Shown: piece after piece, positions 32,169 through 42,500 of the stretch | How the letters are laid out: each line of letters starts with the position of its first letter | Position numbering within the stretch: the stretch's first letter is position 1 | Position numbers and translations under genes: made by a program | Assembly (NCBI RefSeq): GCF_001613085.1 | Contig: NZ_BDBR01000010.1 | Coordinates: forward strand, 248,001-312,000 | DNA length: 64,000 bases | DNA from: Nocardia salmonicida NBRC 13393 | GTDB lineage: Bacteria; Actinomycetota; Actinomycetes; Mycobacteriales; Mycobacteriaceae | Direction: 5' to 3' | The notes under the pieces: generated by a model | What the model was told of the DNA's origin: nothing | What the model saw: only the letters and a program-made list of their open reading frames with translations | The model's database searches: none

Positions 32169-32987
32169 TTGGACGCGGTGTTGATTTCGTCGGCGGAGCT
32201 TCGGGAAGAGCTGGCGGACAAAGCGATTCATCTACTCGATGTGCGGTGGGCACTGGGTGATCCGAATGGGCCGCAGCACTATCTCGACGGGCATATTCCG
32301 GGCGCTGTATTCGTCGACCTGGAGACCGAACTGGCCGCGGCGCCGTCGCCTGCCCGCGGCAGGCATCCGCTGCCCGAGCCCGCCACCTTCGAGAAGTGTG
32401 CGCGCAGTTGGGGATTGAGCGAGGGCAAGCCGGTGGTGGTCTATGACGCGACCGGCGCGACGGCGGCCGCGAGGGCATGGTGGCTGCTCCGATGGGCGGG
32501 TGTGGACAACGTGCGCATCCTCGACGGCGGGCTGCCCGCCTGGATCGCGGCCGGTGGAGAACTCGCGACCGGCGCCGAAACGGACCCGGTCGGCGGTGAC
32601 CTGGTGGTTCGTCCCGGCGGGCTGCCGGTGATCGACGCCGACGCCGCCGCGAAGTGGCCGGGTGTACTGCTCGATGCGCGAGCCGGCGAGCGCTATCGCG
32701 GCGAGGTCGAGCCGGTCGATCCGCGACCGGGACATATCCCTGGCGCGGTGAGCGCGCCGACCACCGAGAATCTGGATGGCACAGGACATTTCCGCGGCGC
32801 CGACGACCTGCGTGCTCGCTTCGCGGGATTCGGCGAAGGTCCGGTCGCGGTGTATTGCGGATCCGGCGTCACCGCCGCCCACCAGATCGCCGCCCTCGCC
32901 GTCGCGGGCATCGACGCCGTGCTCTACCCGGGCTCGTACTCGCAGTGGTCCAACGATCCGAAGCGGGCCGTGGCCACCGGAGCGTGA
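32169..32987 (+). CDS. sulfurtransferase, tandem rhodanese domains (thiosulfate or 3-mercaptopyruvate type)
   Basis: A 272-aa two-domain rhodanese. The N-terminal inactive domain has LLDVRW and HIPGAVFVDLETELA. The C-terminal domain has LLDARAGERYRGEVEP, HIPGAVSAPTTEN, and the active loop CGSGVTA with persulfide-forming Cys230. CG-S-G-V-T is the 3-mercaptopyruvate sulfurtransferase/SseA-like form, though such enzymes are often annotated as thiosulfate:cyanide transferases. AAGGAG (32158-32163) lies 5 bases before TTG 32169, my preferred start; GTG at 32163 overlaps it and GTG 32178 is another option. Confidence 0.9.
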   Translation: MDAVLISSAELREELADKAIHLLDVRWALGDPNGPQHYLDGHIPGAVFVDLETELAAAPSPARGRHPLPEPATFEKCARSWGLSEGKPVVVYDATGATAAARAWWLLRWAGVDNVRILDGGLPAWIAAGGELATGAETDPVGGDLVVRPGGLPVIDADAAAKWPGVLLDARAGERYRGEVEPVDPRPGHIPGAVSAPTTENLDGTGHFRGADDLRARFAGFGEGPVAVYCGSGVTAAHQIAALAVAGIDAVLYPGSYSQWSNDPKRAVATGA

Positions 32988-33003
32988 GGGCTGGTGCCGA
33001 CCC

Positions 33004-33690
33004 TCACGGACAGCTCCGGGCGATGTCGTGGAGAGCGGCATTGTCGGCGGCGGTGATCGGTAGGTCGTAGTCGACCGCGACGGTGAGGTACTTCGCCGCG
33101 TAGAAGCAGTGGTTGGGCCGCGCGGGCGGGAGCCATCCGGACGGAGTGTCGTCGCCTTTGGACTGGTTGGTCGATGCTCCGGTGGCCAGGAGGTTGATCG
33201 CGAGATCGTTGGCGAAGCGGCGGCGCTTGTCGGGGGTCCAGGCCGCCGCGCCCATGTCCCATGCGGCGGCCAGCGGGTAGACGTGGTCGATCTGGATGCG
33301 CCCGCCGTCGGACTTGCTGAAGGCGATGTCGGTACCGGTGTAAGGGTCGGTGAGGATGCCTTCCACGACCACGCAGCGGCCGCGATGGACGACCTGGCGC
33401 AACTGGAGGGCCAGGACGTTGTTGCGGGTGTCGCAGCCGTCGTGGCTGCCGGGGGCATCGGAATCATCGGTCCAGGCTGGGCCGAAGACACAGGCCTGGC
33501 CCGCCTTGCAACCACGTTCGTAGCCGCCCGGTCGAGGACGCGAGGCGATGACCCGCACCGTGTCGAGCAGGGCGGTGACCTCGGCGCGCGTCGGGCTGCC
33601 GGGAGCGGGAGTGACCGGCTCAGTCGGCCCGATCACCCCGCACCCGGCTATCGCGAGCACCAGCACGAGCAACCCCGCCGCTTTCCCCAT
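33004..33690 (-). CDS. secreted HNH-family (DUF1524-like) nuclease lipoprotein
   Basis: A 228-aa exported protein with lipobox IAGC after a short hydrophobic signal (LLVLVLAIAGC). The mature region has the HNH-like core IQIDHVYPLAAAWDMG, RRFANDLAINLLATGASTNQ and KGDDTPSGWLPP, the pattern of DUF1524/GmrSD-type HNH proteins found secreted in many actinobacteria. The catalytic His follows Asp in IDHVYPL, and Asn and Lys residues complete the fold. Four cysteines in the N-terminal half could form disulfides. It is presumed to cleave extracellular nucleic acid, which is inferred from family. Confidence 0.85.
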   Translation of the reverse strand: MGKAAGLLVLVLAIAGCGVIGPTEPVTPAPGSPTRAEVTALLDTVRVIASRPRPGGYERGCKAGQACVFGPAWTDDSDAPGSHDGCDTRNNVLALQLRQVVHRGRCVVVEGILTDPYTGTDIAFSKSDGGRIQIDHVYPLAAAWDMGAAAWTPDKRRRFANDLAINLLATGASTNQSKGDDTPSGWLPPARPNHCFYAAKYLTVAVDYDLPITAADNAALHDIARSCP

Positions 33691-33780
33691 ACCCGCAGGT
33701 TGTAGTCGGTGGCACCGACAATTACCGCTGATGGGTCAGTTCTGGGCGGACAAGGCCGTATTTCGCGGAGAGGGACCGAC

Positions 33781-34143
33781 CTATAACCAGGCTCGGGCCA
33801 GCAGGTCGTCGGCGGCGAGGCCATTGGCGATCGGCGGGAAGCGCGTCGCTGCGATCGAGGAGACATGGGCGCCGTCGTGGCCGACCAGCCAGGAACCGCC
33901 ACGCTCTTCGCACTCGGCGATCTTGGCGAAGACGGTGAGCAGGAAGGTGATGGATTCCCGGGGGTCGATGGTGTGGGCCAGGCGCTGGGATTCGCCGGGC
34001 CGCGACAGATCGAGCCAGACACCGGCTTGGCCGTCCAGGCGCATTCCGAGGATTTTCGTGGTGTCGATGAAGGTGAATTTGCGCCGTTCCCAAGGGGTGT
34101 TGGGTGTGTAGCTCTGCTCGAGAACCTGGAGCAGAATCGTCAT
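33781..34143 (-). CDS. hypothetical protein
   Basis: A 120-aa soluble protein starting MTILLQVLEQSYTPNTPWER. I do not recognise a family. It is rich in acidic and aromatic residues, has FTFIDTTKILGMRLDGQAG and a central REERGGSWL-like region (CEERGGSWLVGHDG), with no signal or membrane segment. GGAGGG lies 6 bases before the ATG at 34143. The gene stands alone between the HNH lipoprotein gene and the divergent SNF2 helicase gene. Confidence 0.6.
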   Translation of the reverse strand: MTILLQVLEQSYTPNTPWERRKFTFIDTTKILGMRLDGQAGVWLDLSRPGESQRLAHTIDPRESITFLLTVFAKIAECEERGGSWLVGHDGAHVSSIAATRFPPIANGLAADDLLARAWL

Positions 34144-34341
34144 CGCTGCCCTCCGCACGAATTACAAGGGGTCATCGGCCGAACCGGATCGAGTCCGGCT
34201 CGCCTGGGTGAGTATGGAGTTGTCGCCGGTGGGTGTTCCGGCCCTGACCAGGGGTTAGTTAATTATCCGCTCGTTGCGGCGAGAAATCCAGAGGTATGGC
34301 GGCTGTGATCGGTGTCGGTGCCGCCTGCTTGGATGGTGCCC

Positions 34342-37170
34342 ATGCTGCACGGTCTGTGGTCCCCCGAATCGGGCCTACTGCTGTGGCACGACGCGGAGCC
34401 GGTCACCGTGGGGTCGGTGCTCGGCGACATCTTGGACCGCGCCAGGTTCCGGCACCGCGCCGAGGTGTTCGTCGTCGATGCCGAGGGGCAGTCGGGCACC
34501 GCCGAGGTTCGCGCGCACGCGCTCGCGCCACCGACGGCGGCCGTCGTGCTGCGCAGCCGACTCCCGCGCGAGAACATCTCGGGCGATCTACGGTTCCTCG
34601 CGCACGTCGCGCGCGGCATCGAACGGTGGGTGCGGGCCGGACGGGTGGTGCCCCAGATCGAGCGGGCCGACGGTCAGTGGTGGGTGCGCTGGCGGCTGGT
34701 CGGCGGACAACGTCAACGGGCGTGGCTGGCCGAGCTGGCCGCCGCGATGCCACCGGCGCTGCGGGTCGCCGGTCCGCCCGCCGCCGTGCTCGATGATCTG
34801 TGCACGCATCTCACCGACCCGATCGCCCGCGAATATCTCACGCACCGCACGATGACCCACCCGCTGCTGGCCGCGTTGATCGCCGACACTCCGCTGGAAG
34901 TCGGCTCCTACCGACTGTCCGAAACGCTGACGCAGTGGCGCGAAGGCTATGCCGCCGACGAGCCGGAACTCGTGCTGCGCCTGTGCGAACCCGACGGCGA
35001 ATTCGGTACCGCCGACGAATCGGTGGCGCTGTGGCGGCTACAGGTATGCCTGCGCCCGGTCGACGACGCGCCCAAACCCATTGTCTTCGACGATGATCCG
35101 GTGCTCGTGCGAACAGCGGCGGAGAAACTCGGCCAGGCGCGCAAGGCCTACCCGCGCCTGCGTGACCTGCCCACCGATCCGCGCGGCCTCGACCTGCTGC
35201 TCCCCACCGAGGTGGTCGCCGACCTGGTGGCGCACGGCGCGCATGCCCTGCAGGAAGCCGGAATTCGACTACTCCTGCCGCGCGCCTGGAACATCGCCGA
35301 ACCGAGTATGCGGTTGCGGGTGAGCAGCCCCGCCGCCGCCGAATCCACTGTCGGACTCAGCGGACTGCTGTCCTACCGCTGGGAATTGGCGCTCGGCGAT
35401 CTGGTGCTCACCCCGGCCGAGATGCACCGGCTGATCAGCAGTAAGTCCGACCTGGTCCAGTTGCGCGGCGAGTGGGTGCAGGCCGACCACCGAGCCCTGG
35501 CCGCCGCCGCCCGCTATGTCGCGCAGCACGCCGACGACAGCCCGATCACCCTGGCCGACATGATCGGTGAACTGGCCGCCGAACGGGTCGACAATGTCCC
35601 CGTCACCGAGGTCACCGCCGACGGGTGGGCGGCCGAATTGTTCGCCAGGGAAAGCGAACCCGAGCCGGTTCCGGTGCCGGTCGGCCTGAAGGCTCAGCTG
35701 CGTCCGTACCAGGAGCGAGGGCTGAGCTGGTTGGCCACCATGAGTCGACTGAACTGCGGCGCGATCCTCGCCGACGACATGGGTTTGGGCAAGACCGTGC
35801 AGGTCCTCGCGCTGCTGGTCCATGAGCGCGAGGCCGGCCTGGCAGGCGTGCGACCGACGCCGATGGGCGAGTCGGTGGTCGGGCCGACACTGCTGGTGTG
35901 TCCGATGTCGGTGGTCGGCAACTGGCAGCGCGAAACCCAACGGTTCGCGCCCGACCTGCGCATGCTCGTGCACCACGGCCCCGGGCGGCTCACCGGTTCG
36001 GAATTCGCTGCGGCGGTGGCAGATTCGGACCTGGTGATCACCACCTACGCACTGCTCGCCCGCGACGTCACCTTGCTGAGCGAACAGCAGTGGGAGCGGA
36101 TCGTGCTCGACGAAGCGCAGCACATCAAGAACGCGGTGACCAGGCAGGCGCGCGCGGCCAGGGCGCTGAAAGCCCGACATCGGCTGGCGCTCACCGGAAC
36201 TCCGGTGGAGAACCGCCTGGAAGAACTGCGCGCCCTGTTCGACTTCGCCATGCCGAAACTGCTCGGCAGCCCGCAATCGTTTCGCGCCAAGTTCGCGGTG
36301 CCGATCGAACGCGAGCGTGATCAGCAAGCCATCGACAGACTGCGCTTGATCACCGATCCGTTCGTGCTGCGCAGGCTCAAAACCGATCCGACGGTGATCA
36401 GCGACCTGCCGGAGAAGCTGGAAATGACGGTGCGGGCCAACCTCACCGTCGAGCAGGCCGCGCTCTACCAGGCCGTTGTCGACGACATGCTGGACAAGCT
36501 CAAAGACGCGAAAGGCATGGCGCGCAAGGGCGCTGTGCTCGGCGCGCTGACCAGGCTCAAGCAGGTCTGCAACCACCCCGCGCACTATCTGGGCGACGGG
36601 TCGCCGATCCTGCGTCGCGGCGGGCACCGCTCGGGCAAGCTGGCGCTGGTCGAGGACGTGCTCGACGCGGTACTCGCCGATGGCGAGAAAGCCCTGCTCT
36701 TCACCCAGTTCCGCGAATTCGGCGATCTGATCCTGCCGTATCTCACCGAACGATTCGGCACCCCGATCCCGTTCCTGCACGGCGGTGTGGCCAAACAGCG
36801 CCGCGACGACATGGTGACCGGTTTCCAAGGCGACAACGGCCCGCCGCTGATGTTGCTCTCGCTCAAGGCGGGCGGCACCGGCCTCAATCTCACCGCCGCC
36901 AATCACGTGATCCACCTGGATCGTTGGTGGAATCCGGCAGTCGAGAACCAGGCCACCGACCGCGCGTTCCGGATCGGCCAGCAGCGTGCGGTGCAGGTCC
37001 GCAAGCTGGTGTGTGTCGACACCATCGAGGAGCGGATCGACGAAATGATCAACGGTAAGAAGCAATTGGCCGATCTGGCCGTCGGCGCGGGGGAGAACTG
37101 GATCACCGAGATGAGCACCGAGGAACTGCGCGAGCTGTTCACTCTCGGCGCCGAGGCAGTGGGCGACTGA
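34342..37170 (+). CDS. SNF2-family DEAD/DEAH-like helicase
   Basis: A 942-aa protein. The N-terminal ~430 residues are the SNF2-associated bacterial domain. The motor core has motif I ILADDMGLGKTVQ, motif Ia PMSVVGNWQRE, motif II LDEAQHIKN (DEAQ), motif III LTGTPVENRLEELRALFDF, and in the C-terminal lobe LLSLKAGGTGLNL, HLDRWWNPAVENQATDRAFR and IGQQ. Such proteins move on double-stranded DNA or remodel protein-DNA complexes and are not true unwinding helicases. ATG 34342 follows GGATGG by 5 bases and gives the family start MLHGLW. It overlaps the SWIM gene by one base. Confidence 0.93.
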   Translation: MLHGLWSPESGLLLWHDAEPVTVGSVLGDILDRARFRHRAEVFVVDAEGQSGTAEVRAHALAPPTAAVVLRSRLPRENISGDLRFLAHVARGIERWVRAGRVVPQIERADGQWWVRWRLVGGQRQRAWLAELAAAMPPALRVAGPPAAVLDDLCTHLTDPIAREYLTHRTMTHPLLAALIADTPLEVGSYRLSETLTQWREGYAADEPELVLRLCEPDGEFGTADESVALWRLQVCLRPVDDAPKPIVFDDDPVLVRTAAEKLGQARKAYPRLRDLPTDPRGLDLLLPTEVVADLVAHGAHALQEAGIRLLLPRAWNIAEPSMRLRVSSPAAAESTVGLSGLLSYRWELALGDLVLTPAEMHRLISSKSDLVQLRGEWVQADHRALAAAARYVAQHADDSPITLADMIGELAAERVDNVPVTEVTADGWAAELFARESEPEPVPVPVGLKAQLRPYQERGLSWLATMSRLNCGAILADDMGLGKTVQVLALLVHEREAGLAGVRPTPMGESVVGPTLLVCPMSVVGNWQRETQRFAPDLRMLVHHGPGRLTGSEFAAAVADSDLVITTYALLARDVTLLSEQQWERIVLDEAQHIKNAVTRQARAARALKARHRLALTGTPVENRLEELRALFDFAMPKLLGSPQSFRAKFAVPIERERDQQAIDRLRLITDPFVLRRLKTDPTVISDLPEKLEMTVRANLTVEQAALYQAVVDDMLDKLKDAKGMARKGAVLGALTRLKQVCNHPAHYLGDGSPILRRGGHRSGKLALVEDVLDAVLADGEKALLFTQFREFGDLILPYLTERFGTPIPFLHGGVAKQRRDDMVTGFQGDNGPPLMLLSLKAGGTGLNLTAANHVIHLDRWWNPAVENQATDRAFRIGQQRAVQVRKLVCVDTIEERIDEMINGKKQLADLAVGAGENWITEMSTEELRELFTLGAEAVGD

Positions 37171-37919
37171 TGGCCGACTTCAGCCAGTTCGGTCCGCGCA
37201 AACCGGTCCGCGGTGGAGCCCAGGCTCGCGGCGGTTTCGGGCGGACCTGGTGGGGCAAATCGCTGCTCGACGCGGTGGAGAAAGTGGCCGACGCGGGCAG
37301 GCTCTCGCGCGGACGCACCTACGCCAGGGTCGGACAGGTGGTGAACTACCGGATCGAACGCGGTGCGGTGACCGCCGAGGTCCAGGGCAGCCAACCCAGC
37401 CCCTTCACCTCGGTGCTGTCGATCCGGCCACTGCGCGAAGACGAGGTCGACCTACTGCTCGCCGAGATCAGGGAGGCGCCCGGCATGCTCGCCGAGATCG
37501 CCTCGGGCGCGCTCCCACCCGCGCTCGGTCCGCACCTGCTGCCGACCACCGCCTCGGAGCTGGACTTCACCTGTAGCTGCCCGGATATGGGCTGGCCGTG
37601 CAAGCACGTCGCCGCGGTCTGCTACCTGCTCGCCGAGCGTCTCGACGAACAGCCGAGCGAGATCCTCACCCTGCGCGGACTCGACCTGGACACCCTCATC
37701 GGCGGCGTCGAGAGGTCGGCGAGCACCGCCGATTCCGATGACCCCTACGGCGACGAACTGGTCCTGCCCGAGCTGCCCCGCGTCGAATTCCACGCCGTGA
37801 TCGAAGACCTCGACGCGATCCCGCTGCGTCGCGCGCTTCGGATGTCCACCGAGGACGAGCCGACCGCGGCAACGGGACTACGCGAATTGCGCTCGCTCTA
37901 CACCGAATTCGACACTTGA
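37170..37919 (+). CDS. SWIM zinc-finger protein, partner of the SNF2 ATPase
   Basis: A 249-aa protein with the zinc-binding motif CSCPDMGWPCKH (C-x-C-x7-C-x-H) at about 134-145. The N-terminal segment GRTWWGKSLLDAVEKVAD is characteristic of actinobacterial SWIM proteins that accompany SNF2 ATPases. The C-terminal region is acidic. The start ATG shares its A with the helicase TGA (TGATG), so translation is coupled and the products probably act together on DNA. The pairing is common in actinobacteria and the biological role is not known. Confidence 0.9.
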   Translation: MADFSQFGPRKPVRGGAQARGGFGRTWWGKSLLDAVEKVADAGRLSRGRTYARVGQVVNYRIERGAVTAEVQGSQPSPFTSVLSIRPLREDEVDLLLAEIREAPGMLAEIASGALPPALGPHLLPTTASELDFTCSCPDMGWPCKHVAAVCYLLAERLDEQPSEILTLRGLDLDTLIGGVERSASTADSDDPYGDELVLPELPRVEFHAVIEDLDAIPLRRALRMSTEDEPTAATGLRELRSLYTEFDT

Positions 37920-37970
37920 ATTGAGCTGGGCGGGGCAGCGGAACTGCCCCGCCGTTCGAACCGGAGCGGT

Positions 37971-38378
37971 TCAGCCCAGCTCGTACTCGAACCAGATGTG
38001 GTGTCCGCCTTCGGCATCCACATACAACGCGCCGGTCCCGGCGATGCCGGTCAATTCCCCGGTGCCGCTGCTGGGGACGATGTGGAAGAACTCGTCAGTG
38101 CGGTCGGTACCCGCGGTGGTGGCGGAGTGGACGAAGTTGAACGCACCGGCCTTTCCGTTCAGCGCACCCTCGAACGACTCCATCGCGAGGTAGGTGCCCG
38201 CGCCGGTGTCCATGTCGAAGGCGGCGGTGAACAGCGTGGCCGAGAGTCCTTCGATCTCGCCCGCGTAGGACTTCGTCATGGTCGAGATGCCGACCGGCAT
38301 CCCGGTGACGATGGGGGGCTGCGGCGTCAGCTCGGTGGGATCGAACGCGGTGACCTCGAAGGTGCCGATGGCTTTCAT
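37971..38378 (-). CDS. DUF3224 family protein
   Basis: A 135-aa protein of the DUF3224 beta-barrel family: an N-terminal MKAIGTFEVTAFDPTEL, the STMTKSYAGEIEG strand, AYLAMESFEG-like (TYLAMESFEGALNG), and the C-terminal GALYVDAEGGHHIWFEYELG. No catalytic function is established for the family. It is a single gene convergent with the SWIM protein gene. Confidence 0.85.
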   Translation of the reverse strand: MKAIGTFEVTAFDPTELTPQPPIVTGMPVGISTMTKSYAGEIEGLSATLFTAAFDMDTGAGTYLAMESFEGALNGKAGAFNFVHSATTAGTDRTDEFFHIVPSSGTGELTGIAGTGALYVDAEGGHHIWFEYELG

Positions 38379-38430
38379 GCGCCGATGCTAAACCCGCGCA
38401 CCGACAGAAACGAGCGACGTGCGCGGCGAT

Positions 38431-39546
38431 TCACCCGGCCGGCTCGATCCGATAGAACCGGATGGCATTGCCGCCGAACACCTTCCGCAGGTCGTCGGTG
38501 CTCGCACCCGCGTCGCTCAGGCCGGTGGCCACGGTCTCGGCTGCTCCACCGAGGCTGGTGATCGGCTTGTCCACGGGAAAGTTGGACCCCCAGATCAGCC
38601 GGTCGGCGCCGAAGACGGACAGTGCGTGCGCCAGTAGCGGCCGCACCCGGCCGAGCAGCGTCGGCACGGGCGTCGGCGTGCCGCGTCGCGGCACCGGATG
38701 GCCGAGCACCGGCATCATCAGCCCGCTCACCTTGGCCACCACGTTCGGCTGCGCGGCCAGATCGGTGAGGTCTTCACGCCACCGATCGAACACGGCCTCC
38801 CGCTGCGCGGCGGTGTGTCCGGTGTTCTTGCCGACCGGTCCGAAGATGCCCGCCGGGGTCCCCAGGTGATCGAGCACGATCGGTACCTCGGGAAACCGTT
38901 CGGCCAGTGCCGTCACCTCGGGGAGCTGCCCCGAATACACCCACGCGTCGAACGAGAGCCCTCGCTCGGCGAGCTGCCCGAAGCCGTTCAGGAAGGCGGG
39001 GGCGGTGAGCGCGCCGTCGTGCGCGGCGAACGACTTCACGGCGGGATCAGGGTGATGGGCGACCATCGTCCGGATGCCCCGGAACAGCGGCGACGCGGAT
39101 TGATGCGCATCCAGCACCGCGCCGAAGTCCGCGGCGGCGGGGTCGGCCGAGCCGATGATCGTGGCCAAGGCGGGTGTGTCGACACCGAAGGGCAGGCTCG
39201 CCACCCAGCGCGTCTCGTCGGGCTTCCAGCCCGTCCATTGCACCTCGATTTCCACGACCGACTCGACCGGCGTATTTCCCCGATCGGCGCGGTAGTCGGC
39301 CGGCAGATAAGGCTGCAGGTAGGCGCTGGGGTCGCCGACGAATTCGCGGTCACCACGCGGGGCCAGCTTTGCGGCGATATCGACCGGCACGGGCAGATAG
39401 CGCATCAGTTTCGCCAGCTTGCTGAACTCGCGTGGCGTGGCATGTGGATCCCACTGGTGAATATGGGCATCGATGATGTCGAAGTCGGTCAGATCCATGC
39501 TGTGCGTCCCGTCGCCGCCGCTGGCATTGCTCTCGGCGATTGTCAC
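38431..39546 (-). CDS. amidohydrolase-family metal-dependent hydrolase (COG3618 type)
   Basis: A 371-aa TIM-barrel hydrolase. The metal ligands are in the N-terminal IIDAHIHQWDP (His-x-His), VVEIEVQW, VLDHLG and the C-terminal IWGSNFPVDKP (Asp). The family includes lactone hydrolases and 2-pyrone-4,6-dicarboxylate hydrolases; I cannot assign a substrate. It starts at GTG 39546, 33 bases after the icmF stop on the same strand, so it may be in an operon with icmF. Confidence 0.86.
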   Translation of the reverse strand: MTIAESNASGGDGTHSMDLTDFDIIDAHIHQWDPHATPREFSKLAKLMRYLPVPVDIAAKLAPRGDREFVGDPSAYLQPYLPADYRADRGNTPVESVVEIEVQWTGWKPDETRWVASLPFGVDTPALATIIGSADPAAADFGAVLDAHQSASPLFRGIRTMVAHHPDPAVKSFAAHDGALTAPAFLNGFGQLAERGLSFDAWVYSGQLPEVTALAERFPEVPIVLDHLGTPAGIFGPVGKNTGHTAAQREAVFDRWREDLTDLAAQPNVVAKVSGLMMPVLGHPVPRRGTPTPVPTLLGRVRPLLAHALSVFGADRLIWGSNFPVDKPITSLGGAAETVATGLSDAGASTDDLRKVFGGNAIRFYRIEPAG

Positions 39547-39579
39547 ACGTCAGCGGCGCGCAGCGACGGATTACGCTGC

Positions 39580-42500
39580 TCACACCGTGCGCCGATACTG
39601 TCCTCCCACCGCGAAGAAGGCATCGGTGACCTGCTGCAATGTGCACACCCGCGCCGCGTCCATGAGCACATCGAAAATATTGCCGTCGGTGTGCGCGACT
39701 TCGGTCAGCCGGGCCAGCGCGAGATGGGCTTGTTCGGCGTGATCGGCTTGGAAACTGTGCAGCCGGTCCAGTTGGGAGCGGCGTTCGGTCTCGGTGCCGC
39801 GGGCCAACTCCATCGGTGCGTGCTCGGTGTCGTCGTCGCGGCCGCGGAAGGTGTTCACCCCGACGATCGGCAACGATCCGTCATGTTTGCGCTGTTCGTA
39901 GCGCATGGACTCGTCCTGGATGCGACCGCGCTGGTAGCCGGTCTCCATGGCGCCGAGCACTCCGCCGCGTTCGCTGATCCGCTCGAATTCGAGCAGCACC
40001 GCCTCCTCGACGAGATCGGTGAGTTCGTCGACGATGAAACTGCCCTGGAGCGGATTCTCGTTGACGGCCAGTCCCCATTCCTTGGCGATGATGAGCTGAA
40101 TCGCCAGCGCGCGGCGCACCGAATCCTCGGTCGGGGTGGTCACCGCCTCGTCGAAAGCATTGGTGTGCAGGCTGTTGCAATTGTCGTAGACCGCGATCAG
40201 TGCCTGCAGGGTGGTGCGAATGTCGTTGAACTGCATTTCCTGTGCGTGGAGCGAACGACCCGAAGTCTGCACGTGGTACTTGAGTTTCTGAGCGCGCTCG
40301 CCCGCGCCGTACCGGTCGCGCATCGCGATAGCCCAGATCCGCCGGGCGACCCGGCCGATCACCGTGTACTCGGGGTCCATGCCATTGGAGAAGAAGAACG
40401 ACAGATTCGGGGCGAAGTCGTCGATCGCCAGCCCGCGCGCGAGATAGGTCTCCACATAGGTGAATCCGTTGGCGAGGGTGAAGGCGAGTTGGCTGATGGG
40501 GTTCGCGCCCGCCTCGGCGATGTGATACCCCGAGATCGAGACCGAATAGAAATTTCGGACGTCGTTGCGCACGAACCATTCCTGCACATCGGCCATCATG
40601 CGCAGACTGAATTCGGTGGAGAACAGGCAGGTGTTCTGGCCCTGATCCTCTTTGAGGATGTCGGCCTGCACGGTGCCACGCACGGTCGACAGCGTGCGTG
40701 CCCGGATCTCGGCGGCTTCGCCGGACGTCGGCTCGCGGCCCTCGGCGTCGGAGAAGCGGTGCAGGGCTTGGTCGATGGCGGTGTTGAGGAAGAAGGCGAG
40801 GATGGTCGGGGCGGGACCGTTGATGGTCATCGAGACCGAGGTGGTGGGGGCGCCGAGGTCGAAACCGTCGAACAGGGTGCGCATGTCCTCGACGGTGGCC
40901 ACCGAGACACCCGAGGTGCCCACCTTGCCGTAGATATCGGGGCGCGGGGCCGGATCGTGGCCGTAGAGGGTCACCGAGTCGAACGCGGTGGACAGGCGGG
41001 TGGCTTCGGCGTGGGCGCTGAGGACCTTGAAGCGACGATTGGTGCGGGCGGGATCGCCCTCGCCCGCGAACATTCGAGCGGGATCCTCGTTCTCGCGCTT
41101 GAAAGGGAAAACGCCTGCGGTGAAAGGGAATCGGCCGGGCAGGTTCTCGGCGCGCAGGAAGCGCAGGAGTTCGCCGTCGTCGGTGAAGCGCGGCAGCGCG
41201 ACGCGGGGAATGCTGGTGCCGGAGAGTGACTCGCGACGCAGGGGTGTGCGTAGTTCGCGGTCGCGGATGCGGACCACCTGTTCGTCACCGCGATAGCTTT
41301 CGGCGACCGTCGGCCATGCGGCCAGGGCTTCGGTCGAACTCGGGGAGAGCGCGGGACGGGCCCGGGTGAGCAGATCGGCGACCGCCGCGTCGTCGGGGAG
41401 TTCGTCGTGGACCAGCGCCAGCCGTTGAATCCGCTGGGCCGCCGCGACTTCGCGCCGAGTATCGGCGTGGTAGCCCCGGACCGTGTCGGCGATGTCGGCC
41501 AGATACCGGACCCGCGACGGGGGGACGAGCTGGGCGAAGCGCGTGGAGACCGAGGTGTCGACGCGGGGCAGCACGCCGGGTTCGAGCGTCAGGCCGTGTT
41601 CGGTGAGCAGACCGGTGAGGTGCTGGTACAGCGCGGTGACGCCGTCGTCGTCGAAAGTCGCGGCGCTGGTACCGAAAACGGGCATGTCCGCGGGACTCGC
41701 GCCGAATTCCGCACGGTTGCGGATCAATTGGCGCGCCACATCGCGGACCGCGTCGGCCGCGCCACGGCGTTCGTACTTGTTGATCGCGACGACATCGGCG
41801 TAATCGAGCATGTCGATCTTCTCGAGCTGGGAGGCGGCGCCGAACTCCGGCGTCATCACATACAGCGCCACATCGACGTGGTCGACGATGCCCGCGTCGC
41901 CCTGGCCGATGCCGGGGGTCTCGAGAATGACCAGGTCGTGACCGGCGGCCCGGCAGGCGGCGATCATGGTGTCGATATCGTCGGGCAGTTCGTGATTGCC
42001 GCGGGTGGCCAGCGAACGGAAGTACACGTGATCGCCGTCGAGGGCGTTCATCCGGATGCGGTCACCGAGCAGGGCGCCGCCCGCTCGTCTGCGGGTCGGG
42101 TCAACCGCCAGGACGGCGATGCGCAGTTTGTCCTGCTGGTCGGTGCGGAGTCTGCGCACCAATTCATCGGTGAGGGAAGACTTTCCGGAACCCCCGGTGC
42201 CGGTGATGCCCAGCACGGGGACGCGCCGTGTGGCGGCCGCCGCCACGATCGCGGCTCGGTCGGCATCGGACAGTGCGCCCTGCTGCAAGCAGGTGATGGT
42301 GCGCGCCAGCGCGTTTCGATCGCCGGTGTAGAGCGCGGCGAGGTCGGGTGCGGTGCGCGCGGGGTCGACATCGCAGAGCCGGATCAGTTCGTTGATCATG
42401 CCGGGCAGGCCGAGGCGCTGGCCGTCCTCGGGGGAGAAGATCCGCACGCCGCTCGCCGCGAGCCGCTCGATCTCCTCGGCGACGATCACCCCGCCGCCCC

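Noticed and set aside
38698..41229. Long plus-strand open frame opposite icmF
   Set aside because: It is an antisense reading of the high-GC amidohydrolase and icmF genes, with no domain and Arg/Gly/Gln-rich composition typical of such shadows.
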